From NCBI GenBank assembly GCA_040429635.1, contig CP158972.1:2490001-2554000 (forward strand): a stretch of 64,000 bases of DNA, written 5' to 3'. The translations under genes and the position numbers were made by a program. Numbering within the stretch: the first letter of the stretch is position 1; every line of letters begins with the position of its first letter. This DNA is from Tamlana crocina (GTDB lineage: Bacteria > Bacteroidota > Bacteroidia > Flavobacteriales > Flavobacteriaceae). The notes beneath the pieces were generated by a model, which saw nothing but the letters and a program-made list of their open reading frames with translations, did not search any database and was not told the DNA's origin. Positions 8,296 to 17,108 of the stretch are shown here, one piece after another.

Positions 8296-10599
8296 ATGAA
8301 AACTACCATTTTAGGGTACCCCAGAATTGGAAACAAACGTGAACTCAAAAAAGCCTGCGAGCAATATTGGTCAGGAAAAATAACCCTTGAAAGCTTACAA
8401 AAAACAGCTTCAGAAATCAAACGCAAAAACTGGTTGAAACAAAAAGAACTTGGCATTGACCTAATTCCTTCAAACGATTTTTCGTTTTACGATCAGGTGT
8501 TAGACATGTGTTTTTCGCTTGGATGCATTCCTGAGCGATTTAAATCCATCGACCAAAACGACACCTCAAAACTCTACTTCGCCATGGCACGAGGCCTACA
8601 GGAAAATGGAATAGACGTGACCGCCATGGAAATGACCAAATGGTTCGACACCAACTACCATTACATTGTTCCCGAATTCGAAAAAAACCAATCCTTTAGT
8701 TTCTTTTCCCGAAAAGTGATTGATGAATACCAAGAAGCATTAAATCTTAGCATTAAAACGAAACCCGTTTTGATTGCGCCCGTAACCTTTTTGTTGCTAG
8801 GGAAAGAAAAAGAAACCGGCTTTAATCGGATTGATTTGTTGAAAAACCTACTTCCCGTTTACTTTGAAATTATTGAAGAACTGGTTCAACTTGGCGTGGA
8901 ATACATTCAATTTGACGAACCTTGTTTGGCTCTTGACCTTAATGATAGCGAACGACAAGCCATCACCTCAACTTATCAGCAAATCGCTCAAAAATTTCCA
9001 AATTTAAAGATTTATTTAGCCAACTATTTTGACTGCTACGGTGAAAACCTAAAGACCGCCTTAAACTTACCTGTAGATACTTTGCATTTGGACTTGGTTC
9101 GATGTTCTTTGCAATTGGATGATATTTTAAATTCCGAACATTACAACCCAAAAACCAAATTAGCCTTAGGGATTGTTGACGGCAGAAACATTTGGAAAAA
9201 TGATTTTGAAACCTCTTTAAAAACCATTGAAAAAGCATCACAAAAAATTTCATCGGAAAATTTATGGATTGCTCCATCGTGTTCACTTCTGCATGTGCCT
9301 TACGATTTAGGACACGAACAAAACATCGACCCGAACATTAAACAATGGCTGGCCTTTGCCAAGCAAAAACTGGAAGAAGTTGTTGCTCTAAAAAATTTAG
9401 CCTCAAACGAAAATGAAAGTTTCCTTTATCTTTTCGAAGAAAACAAATTGGCCAACATCAACAAACAGCAATCAAAACTTATACACAACGAAGCTATAAA
9501 AAATCGCATTCAAAATTTAAAAGCGTCCGATAGCCTTCGGAACAGCACATTTCCCGAAAGACAAAGAAAACAAAAACAAGCACTAAACTTGCCCATCTAC
9601 CCCACAACCACTATTGGTTCGTTTCCGCAGACCAAAGAAGTTAGAAGTTGGCGACTTAAACACAAAAAAGGATTGTTACCCACACCCGAATACGACAAAC
9701 TGATTGCTAACGAAATTGAAGCATCCATCCGTTTTCAAGAAAGAATAGGTTTGGATGTGTTGGTACACGGCGAATTTGAACGTAATGATATGGTGGAATA
9801 TTTCGGTGAACACCTCAATGGTTTTGCTTTTAGCGATTTCGGTTGGGTGCAAAGCTATGGTAGTCGCTGTGTAAAACCGCCTATTTTATTTGGAGATGTT
9901 TCTCGTAAAAACGCAATTACCGTAAAATGGTCGGCTTATGCGCAATCGCTCACCAACTTGCCCGTAAAGGGTATGCTCACCGGCCCGGTTACTATTTTAC
10001 AATGGTCTTTTGTTCGGAATGATCAACCGAGAGCCACCACCTGCAATCAAATTGCTTTGGCCATTCGCGACGAGGTAGCCGATCTGGAAAAAAACGGATT
10101 GAAAATCATTCAAATAGACGAACCTGCCATTCGTGAGGGGCTTCCACTAAGGAAAAGTGAATGGAATAAGTACCTCAATTGGGCTGTGAATGCATTTAAA
10201 ATTTCGGCAAGTGCCGTTAAGGACGACACCCAAATACACACCCACATGTGCTATTCTGAATTTAATGATATCATTTCGAGTATAGCCGATATGGATGCCG
10301 ATGTAATTACCATTGAAACTTCGCGCTCTGAAATGGAATTGCTCGACGCCTTTGTGAATTTTAAATACCCAAATGAAATTGGCCCCGGTGTTTACGATAT
10401 CCATTCGCCGCGAGTGCCTTCCTTGGAAGAAATTGAACACCTACTCAACAAAGCTAAACAGGTATTGCCCAAAGAACATATTTGGGTAAACCCCGATTGC
10501 GGATTAAAAACCCGTGATTGGCCCGAAACCAAAAGAGCTTTGGAAAACCTCGTAAGCGTAGCCAAGAAATTACGAAAGGAGGAAACTGTTCCTGCATAG
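8296..10599 (+). CDS. metE: Cobalamin-independent methionine synthase (MetE)
   Basis: A 767-residue 5-methyltetrahydropteroyltriglutamate-homocysteine methyltransferase, which makes methionine without B12. It has the usual two TIM-barrel halves. The N-terminal half carries LGYPRIGNKRELKKA at the start, which binds folate; the C-terminal catalytic half opens with TTIGSFPQTKEVR. The zinc ligands are His650 and Cys652 (THMCYSEF) and Cys735 (NPDCGLKTR), with a Glu between them; all are intact. Its divergence from an Lrp-family regulator suggests control by methionine or branched amino acids. No SAM riboswitch was recognised in the 128-bp leader. A terminator follows. Confidence 0.97.
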   Translation: MKTTILGYPRIGNKRELKKACEQYWSGKITLESLQKTASEIKRKNWLKQKELGIDLIPSNDFSFYDQVLDMCFSLGCIPERFKSIDQNDTSKLYFAMARGLQENGIDVTAMEMTKWFDTNYHYIVPEFEKNQSFSFFSRKVIDEYQEALNLSIKTKPVLIAPVTFLLLGKEKETGFNRIDLLKNLLPVYFEIIEELVQLGVEYIQFDEPCLALDLNDSERQAITSTYQQIAQKFPNLKIYLANYFDCYGENLKTALNLPVDTLHLDLVRCSLQLDDILNSEHYNPKTKLALGIVDGRNIWKNDFETSLKTIEKASQKISSENLWIAPSCSLLHVPYDLGHEQNIDPNIKQWLAFAKQKLEEVVALKNLASNENESFLYLFEENKLANINKQQSKLIHNEAIKNRIQNLKASDSLRNSTFPERQRKQKQALNLPIYPTTTIGSFPQTKEVRSWRLKHKKGLLPTPEYDKLIANEIEASIRFQERIGLDVLVHGEFERNDMVEYFGEHLNGFAFSDFGWVQSYGSRCVKPPILFGDVSRKNAITVKWSAYAQSLTNLPVKGMLTGPVTILQWSFVRNDQPRATTCNQIALAIRDEVADLEKNGLKIIQIDEPAIREGLPLRKSEWNKYLNWAVNAFKISASAVKDDTQIHTHMCYSEFNDIISSIADMDADVITIETSRSEMELLDAFVNFKYPNEIGPGVYDIHSPRVPSLEEIEHLLNKAKQVLPKEHIWVNPDCGLKTRDWPETKRALENLVSVAKKLRKEETVPA

Positions 10600-10632
10600 T
10601 TTTGCAGTTTTAGCATCAAAAGCCCTATTCTT

Positions 10633-10666
10633 AAAAGCCTAAAAGTATTACTTTTGGGCTTTTTTA
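10633..10666 (+). terminator. Terminator downstream of metE
   Basis: AAAAGCCTAAAAG and CTTTTGGGCTTTT pair around a 5-nt loop (10633-10663, one mismatch), followed by T residues. This supports starting the next gene at 10693 rather than further upstream. Confidence 0.8.
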
Positions 10667-10692
10667 TTTTAAAAATTGATATCTTTAAACAG

Positions 10693-11094
10693 ATGAAAAG
10701 AAAGACTTTAAACCTTCCAATAGGACGTTTTGATATTTACGAAAACCTCTTAATTGTTGAAATTAACGAAGGTAAAAGCGTTGAAATGAGTTCGAGCGAA
10801 ATTTTGGAAGACATCGCTGATACTTACTTTAGCAACAAAATGTTTGTTTACATCACCATCCGAAAAAACTCGTACTCCGTTAATCCTTCGGTTTACAAAA
10901 AAACCTCATTAATAGAAAATTTGGCAGGCATCGCGGTTGTAGCCAACACCCCACTAGCATTCAATAATGTTAAAATTGAAAAACTATTTTCCTCTACGCC
11001 TTTCGAATCTTTCAAAACCATTGAAAGCGCTGTTAACTGGGGCCATTCCTTGTTGAACCAGAACGGTAAAAACACGAATTGCGTCAACAATTAG
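10693..11094 (+). CDS. STAS/SpoIIAA-like hypothetical protein
   Basis: A 133-residue soluble protein beginning MKRKTLNLPIGRFDIYENLL. The pattern (LNLPIG..DIYENLLIVEINEGKSVEM, then VYITIRKNSYSVNPSVY, and a C-terminal FESFKTIESAVNWGHSLL) resembles small STAS/SpoIIAA-like proteins common in Flavobacteriaceae, which sit in the cytoplasm or at the membrane and have no assigned role. A longer in-frame start at 10654 lies inside the metE terminator, so the ATG at 10693 was chosen. Its stop overlaps the end of the convergent UMF1 transporter gene by 4 bp. Family placement is by fold-like pattern only. Confidence 0.75.
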   Translation: MKRKTLNLPIGRFDIYENLLIVEINEGKSVEMSSSEILEDIADTYFSNKMFVYITIRKNSYSVNPSVYKKTSLIENLAGIAVVANTPLAFNNVKIEKLFSSTPFESFKTIESAVNWGHSLLNQNGKNTNCVNN

Positions 11095-12410
11095 AAATTG
11101 TCTTTATTCGTTTTTGGTACTCGAAACAAAAGAATAATTCCAAACAAGAAGAAAATAAATAAAAATAGAATCGCATTTCGCATGGTACCCGTTATTTGGT
11201 CGATACTAGCGAAAATAACCATACCAATTACGATACCTATTTTTTCGGCCACATCATAAAAACTGAAATACGAAGTGGTATCATCCGTTTCAGGTAAAAA
11301 CTTTGAATACGTAGAACGCGCCAGCGATTGTACGCCACCCATCACCAAACCAACTATACCGGCCGCAATGTAAAACTGAACAGGGGTTTCCATAAAATAG
11401 GCATAAAAACATAAACTCATCCAAATAAAATTTACCCCAATCAAAGCTTTTATATTTCCGAATTTTTCAGATGCTTTTGAAGTTAAAATAGCCCCAGCTA
11501 TGGCTACCAATTGAATCACCAAAATACTAACAATCAAACCTGTGGTTTTTTCGCCGTCACTCCCCCAAGCTATTTCTTCTTCACCAAAATAAACCGCCAC
11601 CAGCATTATGGTTTGTACCGCCATACTGAACACGAAAAAAGCGTACAAATAACGTTTCAGTCTTAAATTTTGTTTGAGTTGCTTCCAAACTTGCCTTAAT
11701 TCTTTCAGCCCGTTGAAAACAATACTCATTGTAACTTTATGTCCTGATGAAGTACCTTTGGGCAAATAATAAAAAGAGTATTGACTAAATAAAGCCCACC
11801 AAATCCCTACGGTAATAAACGAATAGCGCATCATTTGCATTTTTGCTTCACCATCACTTTGGGTCATTACCATAACCAGATTGATTATCAATAAAATAAC
11901 ACTCCCAAAGTACCCCAAAGAAAACCCTTTGGCACTGATACTATCTTGCTGCTCAGGAAATGCGATATCGGGCAAATACGAATTATAAAACACCAAACTG
12001 CCCCAGTAGCCAATCAAGCCCATAAAATAGAATAATAAGCTTAAATGTATGCGCTCGGGCGAAACATCAAACCAATATAGCCCGATACAGCCGGCACTGC
12101 CCACGTAACAAAAAAACTTTAAAAAATTCATTTTGTTTCCCACATAATCGGCAATACCCGACAAAATGGGCGACATTACTGAAACCACTAAAAACGTAAA
12201 TGCCGTTACAAAAGTGATTAGTGCCGTGCTTTTAAATTCGAATCCGAATGCCCAAACGGTCTTTATTTCGGAAGCATTAGAAATAAACAACGCCGAATAG
12301 AAAATAGGGAAAATAGAAGACGCTATAGTTAGTGTATAAACCGAATTTGCCCAATCGTAAAACGCCCATGCGTTAAGAAGCTTTTTACTTCCCTTTTCAA
12401 GTTTTTCCAT
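11091..12410 (-). CDS. MFS transporter, UMF1 (Atg22-like) family
   Basis: A 439-residue inner-membrane protein with about 12 hydrophobic segments. The N-terminal signature LNAWAFYDWANSVYTLTIAS is diagnostic of the UMF1/BtlA branch of the major facilitator superfamily, related to fungal Atg22 vacuolar effluxers. The substrate is not known for bacterial members; amino-acid or small-metabolite efflux is the usual suggestion. A Gly-rich GLVMGGVQSLARSTYSKFLP motif lies near residue 355. It sits directly behind the M48 gene terminator and so has its own promoter. Substrate assignment is not possible here. Confidence 0.85.
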   Translation of the reverse strand: MEKLEKGSKKLLNAWAFYDWANSVYTLTIASSIFPIFYSALFISNASEIKTVWAFGFEFKSTALITFVTAFTFLVVSVMSPILSGIADYVGNKMNFLKFFCYVGSAGCIGLYWFDVSPERIHLSLLFYFMGLIGYWGSLVFYNSYLPDIAFPEQQDSISAKGFSLGYFGSVILLIINLVMVMTQSDGEAKMQMMRYSFITVGIWWALFSQYSFYYLPKGTSSGHKVTMSIVFNGLKELRQVWKQLKQNLRLKRYLYAFFVFSMAVQTIMLVAVYFGEEEIAWGSDGEKTTGLIVSILVIQLVAIAGAILTSKASEKFGNIKALIGVNFIWMSLCFYAYFMETPVQFYIAAGIVGLVMGGVQSLARSTYSKFLPETDDTTSYFSFYDVAEKIGIVIGMVIFASIDQITGTMRNAILFLFIFFLFGIILLFRVPKTNKDNF

Positions 12411-12437
12411 AAAAAAAGCTGCCTTTTTTAGCAGCTT
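12411..12437 (-). terminator. Terminator of the M48 protease gene
   Basis: On the minus strand AAGCTGC pairs with GCAGCTT around TAAAAAAG and is followed by seven T residues. It ends at the start codon of the UMF1 gene. Confidence 0.75.
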
Positions 12438-12478
12438 CTAAAGTAGAAAAATAATTTCAGTTATAAGTTAATATAGCA

Positions 12479-13294
12479 TTACCTAAAGGAGGTCACCCCA
12501 AATTTTTTGGCCTCGACAACTGCTTTTGGTGCCAAAGCTTCCAAATTAGCAATTCGGCTATCATTAGATGGGTGTGTACTTAAAATTTCCGGTGGGGCTT
12601 GTCCGCCACTATTGGCTTTCATTCGTTTCCATAATTCTGCAGCTTCGTAAGGATCGTATCCCGCTATCGCCATTAAATATACACCAATTTTATCGGCCTC
12701 AGTTTCATGCGCCCTACTGAAAGGCAACATCACACCAACCTGCGAACCTACTCCGTAATATTGGTTAAAAGCGTTTCTGGATTGCTCATCTTGAATAGCG
12801 ATATTTCCAGCAACAGCGCCTAATTGTTGCAACATGCCGGCACTCATACGTTGCTGACCATGATTGGCCAAAGCGTGCGCCACTTCATGTCCCATAATGG
12901 CAGCTACGCCAGTTTCTCCATCAGCTATAGGCAAGATACCAGTGTAAAAAACAATTTTACCCCCTGGCATGCACCATGCATTTACGGTTTTGTCATCAAC
13001 AAGGTTGTACTCCCATTTATAATCGGCCAAATAACCCTGATGTCCATTAGCATTCAAATATCGTTCGGCTGCTACGGCAATACGTTGCCCCACCCGTTTT
13101 ATCATTTCAGCGTCTTTTGTTCCGGTTACTACTTTATTTTCACCCAAAAACTGATTGTATTGGGCAAAAGATGTTGGGAATAATTGTGAGTTCGGCACTA
13201 ATGCCATGGTTTTTTTACCTGTAAAAGGGTTTGTGGCACAAGCAATTACCAACAAAAGCAACCCTAATATTATAAATGTTCTTTTCAATGTCAT
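12479..13294 (-). CDS. M48-family metalloprotease, lipoprotein (LoiP/YcaL-like)
   Basis: A 271-residue envelope protease. The N-terminus has a lipobox (LVIAC at ~16-20) within a hydrophobic leader, so the mature protein is a lipid-anchored periplasmic zinc protease. The catalytic motif is HEVAH (~137) and the third zinc ligand lies in AHETEADKIG (~197). The MPGGKIVFYTGIL segment is typical of M48 enzymes such as LoiP, YcaL and BepA, which act in outer-membrane protein quality control. It lacks the C-terminal TPR domain of BepA. The gene is monocistronic, with a terminator behind it and divergent from msrB. Confidence 0.93.
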   Translation of the reverse strand: MTLKRTFIILGLLLLVIACATNPFTGKKTMALVPNSQLFPTSFAQYNQFLGENKVVTGTKDAEMIKRVGQRIAVAAERYLNANGHQGYLADYKWEYNLVDDKTVNAWCMPGGKIVFYTGILPIADGETGVAAIMGHEVAHALANHGQQRMSAGMLQQLGAVAGNIAIQDEQSRNAFNQYYGVGSQVGVMLPFSRAHETEADKIGVYLMAIAGYDPYEAAELWKRMKANSGGQAPPEILSTHPSNDSRIANLEALAPKAVVEAKKFGVTSFR

Positions 13295-13436
13295 CGTTTA
13301 AAACTTTTATTCGATTATAAAAATACAAAAATCATACCTTTATATTACGACACTAATATCAATAATTTGTCACTATTCTTTTGGCTGAGAACGTTAAGTT
13401 TTTGACCCAATCACGACTAGTTTAAAAAAACATTTC

Positions 13437-13919
13437 ATGAAAAAAACAGCCTTAGTGGTCCTAGCCATACTTTTATTCAATTGCAAAGGAAACACGCAAA
13501 AGCCCAAGAAAACAGATTTTAAGATTACAAAAACCGAAGCCGAATGGAAAGCTGAACTGACCGATATGGAATTTTACGTTTTGCGCAAGGCTGGAACAGA
13601 ACGTGCTTTTTCGAGTCCGTTGAACAAAAACTACAAAGCCGGTGTTTACGTTTGCGCAGCATGCCAAACACCACTTTTTAAAAGTGAACATAAATTCGAT
13701 TCTGGTACGGGTTGGCCCAGTTTTGACCGTGAGATAAAAGGCAACGTGGCTTTTTCAACCGATTATGATTTAGGCTACGCACGCACCGAAGAACACTGTG
13801 CTACCTGTGGCGGCCATTTGGGACATGTTTTTAACGACGGCCCTAAAAACACCACTGGAAAAAGGCATTGTATAAACGGAGTAGCCTTAGATTTTGTTAC
13901 GAATAAAAACCTCCCATAA
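13437..13919 (+). CDS. msrB: Peptide-methionine (R)-S-oxide reductase, exported lipoprotein form
   Basis: A 160-residue MsrB that reduces methionine-R-sulfoxide in proteins. It contains two zinc-binding CxxC pairs (CAAC and CATC), the FDSGTGWPSF core, and the catalytic Cys in GKRHCINGVALDF. The N-terminus MKKTALVVLAILLFNC is a lipoprotein signal peptide, so this copy probably repairs oxidised proteins in the periplasm or at the membrane. It is divergent from the M48 protease, fitting an envelope-quality-control neighbourhood. No msrA is fused or adjacent. Confidence 0.95.
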   Translation: MKKTALVVLAILLFNCKGNTQKPKKTDFKITKTEAEWKAELTDMEFYVLRKAGTERAFSSPLNKNYKAGVYVCAACQTPLFKSEHKFDSGTGWPSFDREIKGNVAFSTDYDLGYARTEEHCATCGGHLGHVFNDGPKNTTGKRHCINGVALDFVTNKNLP

Positions 13920-14383
13920 AAACCTTGGCTTTGATTTTCAAATGATTTTTCAATCCCTCTGCGATTTATAATCGATACGTATCTATTTTACCTATTTACT
14001 CACTTTAAAATTTCATCCAAACCACAAATCACATAAAACGAAAAACATTATAATCCTTGATGCTATAGGGGTTTCTTTTTAAATAAAAGATTTCTTGAAA
14101 CGAACTATTCCGAGACAGATACGTAGGAATATTTCGCTCGTTTCATTTTTGACCGTACAAGTTGAAAAAACATATCCGAAAGCTTTCGGTACCGTATTTA
14201 GATTTCCGTTTTATTCATGGGTACTTATTCTTAATTTTTGAACTCATGAATCTTCGATTTCACAGGAATGAAATTTCAACAGAAACCCAAACACAGAGCG
14301 TTAAGGAATTCTTTTTTTTATTAAAACCATCTAAAAATTAACTTTTTTATTCAATGAATTTACATTTAATTTAGACCGATTAA
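13920..14383. other. 464-bp intergenic region with a degenerate repeat copy
   Basis: No gene of credible length or composition lies here. Most of it (14088-14315) is a copy of the dispersed palindromic repeat also found at 42722-42934. The rest is AT-rich with no clear terminator behind msrB. Confidence 0.7.
14088..14315 (+). repeat. Dispersed palindromic repeat family A, copy 1 (degenerate)
   Basis: Aligns by eye with 42722-42934: both open with TTTCTTGAAAC and AACTATYCC, share TTTAGATTYCCGTTTTATTCAT, then TCATGAATCTTCGATTTCAC and GGAATGA, and finish with GGAATTCTTTT. The hairpin arms (TTCCGT/ACAGGAA) carry mismatches here, so this looks like a decaying copy. Confidence 0.75.
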
Positions 14384-15559
14384 ATGTATTATATGAAAAC
14401 AATAAAAATTGTTATTGCTTTCCTGGTGATGGCACTAAGTTTAACATGGTTTTTTATAGGATACAACCAAGAATATCAAGCCTCTACCGATTTTGATGAA
14501 ACTGAATCTCATTTGGTTGTTTGGTCTAACACACATGTTAAAACCTATAAGGAGTTTATAAAAAATTTAGCCGAAGACGACCAAGTAACATTATTTGTGC
14601 CTCAACCAACCCACCTAGATAGTTTATTTGGTCAACTCAACCTATTTGGTGTTAATATGGACAATGTTCAATTGCAAAGTATTACTAATAACAATATTTG
14701 GATTAGAGACTTTGGCCCAGTTTTCTTGAATAATGAAAAAACAAATAAAACCAAAATTTTAAGTTTTAATTACTACAATCATACAGAAAATATATTTCCC
14801 TATGAATACCAAGCCTTTGTAAAGGAAAGACTCAGAGCTTCTAAAATTGTGGGAATTGGCGGTGCCAGAGAATTAAATGGAAAAGGATTGGCTATTTTGG
14901 TTGAAGAACATGAATTAGAAAGCAACCCAAGCCTCACCAAAGATATGATAGCTAAAGAGTTGAGGAAAAAAATAGGCGTAAAAAAAATTATATGGTTAAA
15001 AAGGGGGCTTCCCCAAGATGCCGTGTTTGCCACAACGCCCATATTTGAAAATATTTACACAGATGGGGCGAACCATATAGATAATTTTTGCAGATTTATT
15101 TCTCCAAATACAGTTTTGCTTGCCGAAGTAGATAAAAATGAAACAAATACTAACCCTATATCAAAAATAGCTAATAAACGATTGGAAGAAAATTACACTA
15201 TCTTAAAAAATTCTTTAGATCAAGATGGTAATCCGTTAAATATAATTCGGATACCTGTCGCCCCTCTACTTTTTGAAAAAGAATCAAACTTCAATGAAAC
15301 TAAAATTTTTATAAAACCCACCAGTTACCTAAACTTTATTATCACTAAAAATAAAGTAATTGTACCAAGCTATGCTCAGTATTTAAAGAGCGATGAAGCA
15401 ATTTCTAAGGACTCTAAGGTAGAAATTATATTTAAGAGTATATTCCCTGAAAAAGAGATCGTCATGCTCGATTGTATAGAGTTGAACAGAAACGGTGGAG
15501 GGTTTCATTGCGTAGCAATTAATAAGCCAAAACCAAAGAAAAGGAAAAAAGTAGCATAG
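14384..15559 (+). CDS. Peptidyl-arginine/agmatine deiminase family protein, membrane-anchored
   Basis: A 391-residue protein of the PAD_porph/agmatine deiminase family, whose members hydrolyse guanidino groups to citrulline or carbamoyl products. Conserved elements: WIRDFGPVF (~114-122), the catalytic His in TDGANHIDNFC (~237), and the nucleophilic Cys376 in GGGFHC. The usual GGNxxxDG substrate loop is altered to GGARELNGKG, so the substrate may differ from agmatine. An N-terminal hydrophobic segment (~7-25) predicts an inner-membrane anchor or uncleaved signal. A second ATG 9 bp downstream (14393) is equally possible. The gene is AT-rich compared with its neighbours. Confidence 0.75.
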   Translation: MYYMKTIKIVIAFLVMALSLTWFFIGYNQEYQASTDFDETESHLVVWSNTHVKTYKEFIKNLAEDDQVTLFVPQPTHLDSLFGQLNLFGVNMDNVQLQSITNNNIWIRDFGPVFLNNEKTNKTKILSFNYYNHTENIFPYEYQAFVKERLRASKIVGIGGARELNGKGLAILVEEHELESNPSLTKDMIAKELRKKIGVKKIIWLKRGLPQDAVFATTPIFENIYTDGANHIDNFCRFISPNTVLLAEVDKNETNTNPISKIANKRLEENYTILKNSLDQDGNPLNIIRIPVAPLLFEKESNFNETKIFIKPTSYLNFIITKNKVIVPSYAQYLKSDEAISKDSKVEIIFKSIFPEKEIVMLDCIELNRNGGGFHCVAINKPKPKKRKKVA

Positions 15560-15714
15560 CACATCGGTTTTATTGAAAAACAACCAATTAGGCAAACTTC
15601 TAAAAAGATAACGATTGGCATTTGCTTTCAATACCAAATGGTGACTCTTCGATATATAATCAAGAAAAATTCAGCTAAGGGGAGAAAAACATCCATTTTA
15701 AGTATGATTTGTAA

Positions 15715-17001
15715 TTATTCTGATTTCAACTTCTTCTTAAACGGTCGGATAATCAACCTTGCCTCCCGGTCAAACCGAATATAATTGTACACCCAGTTTA
15801 CAAAAACCACCATGCGGTTTCTAAAACCAATGAGAAAGAACAAGTGAACAAACATCCAAACGTACCAAGCAAACACCCCCTGAAATTTCCAACGTTTTAA
15901 ATCAACCACGGCTTTATTTCTTCCAATGGTAGCCATAGCACCTTTGTCTTTATACTTAAACGGTTCCATAGGTTTTTCTTCAATGAGGCGCAGCATGTTA
16001 TCGCCCAACTGTTCGCCCTGCTGAATGGCCGGCTGTGCCATCATGGGCAGTCCATTTGGAAATTCATCGGTAACCATGCAAGCAATATCGCCTGCGGCAA
16101 AAATATGATTGAAACCTTTTACTTGATTAAATTCGTTCACTAAAATCCTGTTGCCACGGGTAATGAACGCTTCAGCATCCAATCCTTTTATAGTCGCTCC
16201 TTTTACACCTGCTGCCCAAACCACAGTTGCGGTTTCAAAAATCAAATCGGTATTGGTGGTAACGGTTTTTCCGTCGTAATTGGTTACCCGTACATTTTTC
16301 CAAACCTGAACGCCCAGCTTTTCAAGGAAATCTTCGGCTTTTTGCGAAGCCTTATCGCTCATGCCTTTCAATATACAATCGCCCGACTGGATAATATGTA
16401 TCTGTGCCATGCGCGTATCCAAATCGGGATAATCCTTGGGCAAAATGCCTTTTTTAATTTCAGCCAAAGCCCCTGCCAATTCCACGCCGGTTGGTCCGCC
16501 ACCCACAATTACAAAATTCATCAGGGCGTTGCGCTCGTTTAAATCGGAAGTCAACAGGGCATCTTCAAAATTTTCAAGAATCAAACTACGCAAATTCAAC
16601 GATTGCGGCACGGTTTTCATGGCCATACTGTTCTTTTCAATTTCAGCATTTCCGAAATAATTGGTTGTAGATCCCGAAGCCACGACCAAATAATCGAACT
16701 TCAATTTTCCAATATCAGTAATTACCTTGTTCTTTTCAGTGTCGATTTCCTCCACATTCGCCAGTCTAAAATAAAAATTAGGGAAATCCTTCAATATCTT
16801 CCGAATGGGGTATGCAATGGAATCGGGCTCCAATCCACCTGTAGAAACTTGATACAATAAAGGTTGAAAAGTATGGTAATTATGCTTATCGAGAAGCACT
16901 ACCTGCACTTCTTGTTTGGATAGTTTTTTGGCCAATGCCACTCCGGCAAAACCGCCTCCAATAATTACAATTCGCGGAAAACTCGTTCTTGGTATGTTCA
17001 T
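15715..17001 (-). CDS. ndh: Type II NADH dehydrogenase (NDH-2)
   Basis: A 428-residue single-subunit, non-proton-pumping NADH:quinone oxidoreductase of the inner-membrane surface. It has an N-terminal FAD Rossmann motif (VIIGGGFAGVALAKKL), a second dinucleotide fold (FVIVGGGPTGVELAGALAE, ~160), and an FAD-binding IFAAGDIAC near 300. The C-terminal ~60 residues are hydrophobic and basic (WYVWMFVHLFFLIGFRNR), a membrane-anchoring tail seen in Bacteroidota NDH-2. An extended frame to 17031 exists; the ATG at 17001 gives the normal family N-terminus. It is divergent from lpdA. Confidence 0.92.
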   Translation of the reverse strand: MNIPRTSFPRIVIIGGGFAGVALAKKLSKQEVQVVLLDKHNYHTFQPLLYQVSTGGLEPDSIAYPIRKILKDFPNFYFRLANVEEIDTEKNKVITDIGKLKFDYLVVASGSTTNYFGNAEIEKNSMAMKTVPQSLNLRSLILENFEDALLTSDLNERNALMNFVIVGGGPTGVELAGALAEIKKGILPKDYPDLDTRMAQIHIIQSGDCILKGMSDKASQKAEDFLEKLGVQVWKNVRVTNYDGKTVTTNTDLIFETATVVWAAGVKGATIKGLDAEAFITRGNRILVNEFNQVKGFNHIFAAGDIACMVTDEFPNGLPMMAQPAIQQGEQLGDNMLRLIEEKPMEPFKYKDKGAMATIGRNKAVVDLKRWKFQGVFAWYVWMFVHLFFLIGFRNRMVVFVNWVYNYIRFDREARLIIRPFKKKLKSE

Positions 17002-17108
17002 AAATTGATACTTACAGGGCAAAGGTAGCATAAAGATGCAAATTTTAGGACGTTCTAAATTCCTTATTAAAATTCGATTTCGTAAATTCGTAGCCTAAAT
17101 TTTAACAA

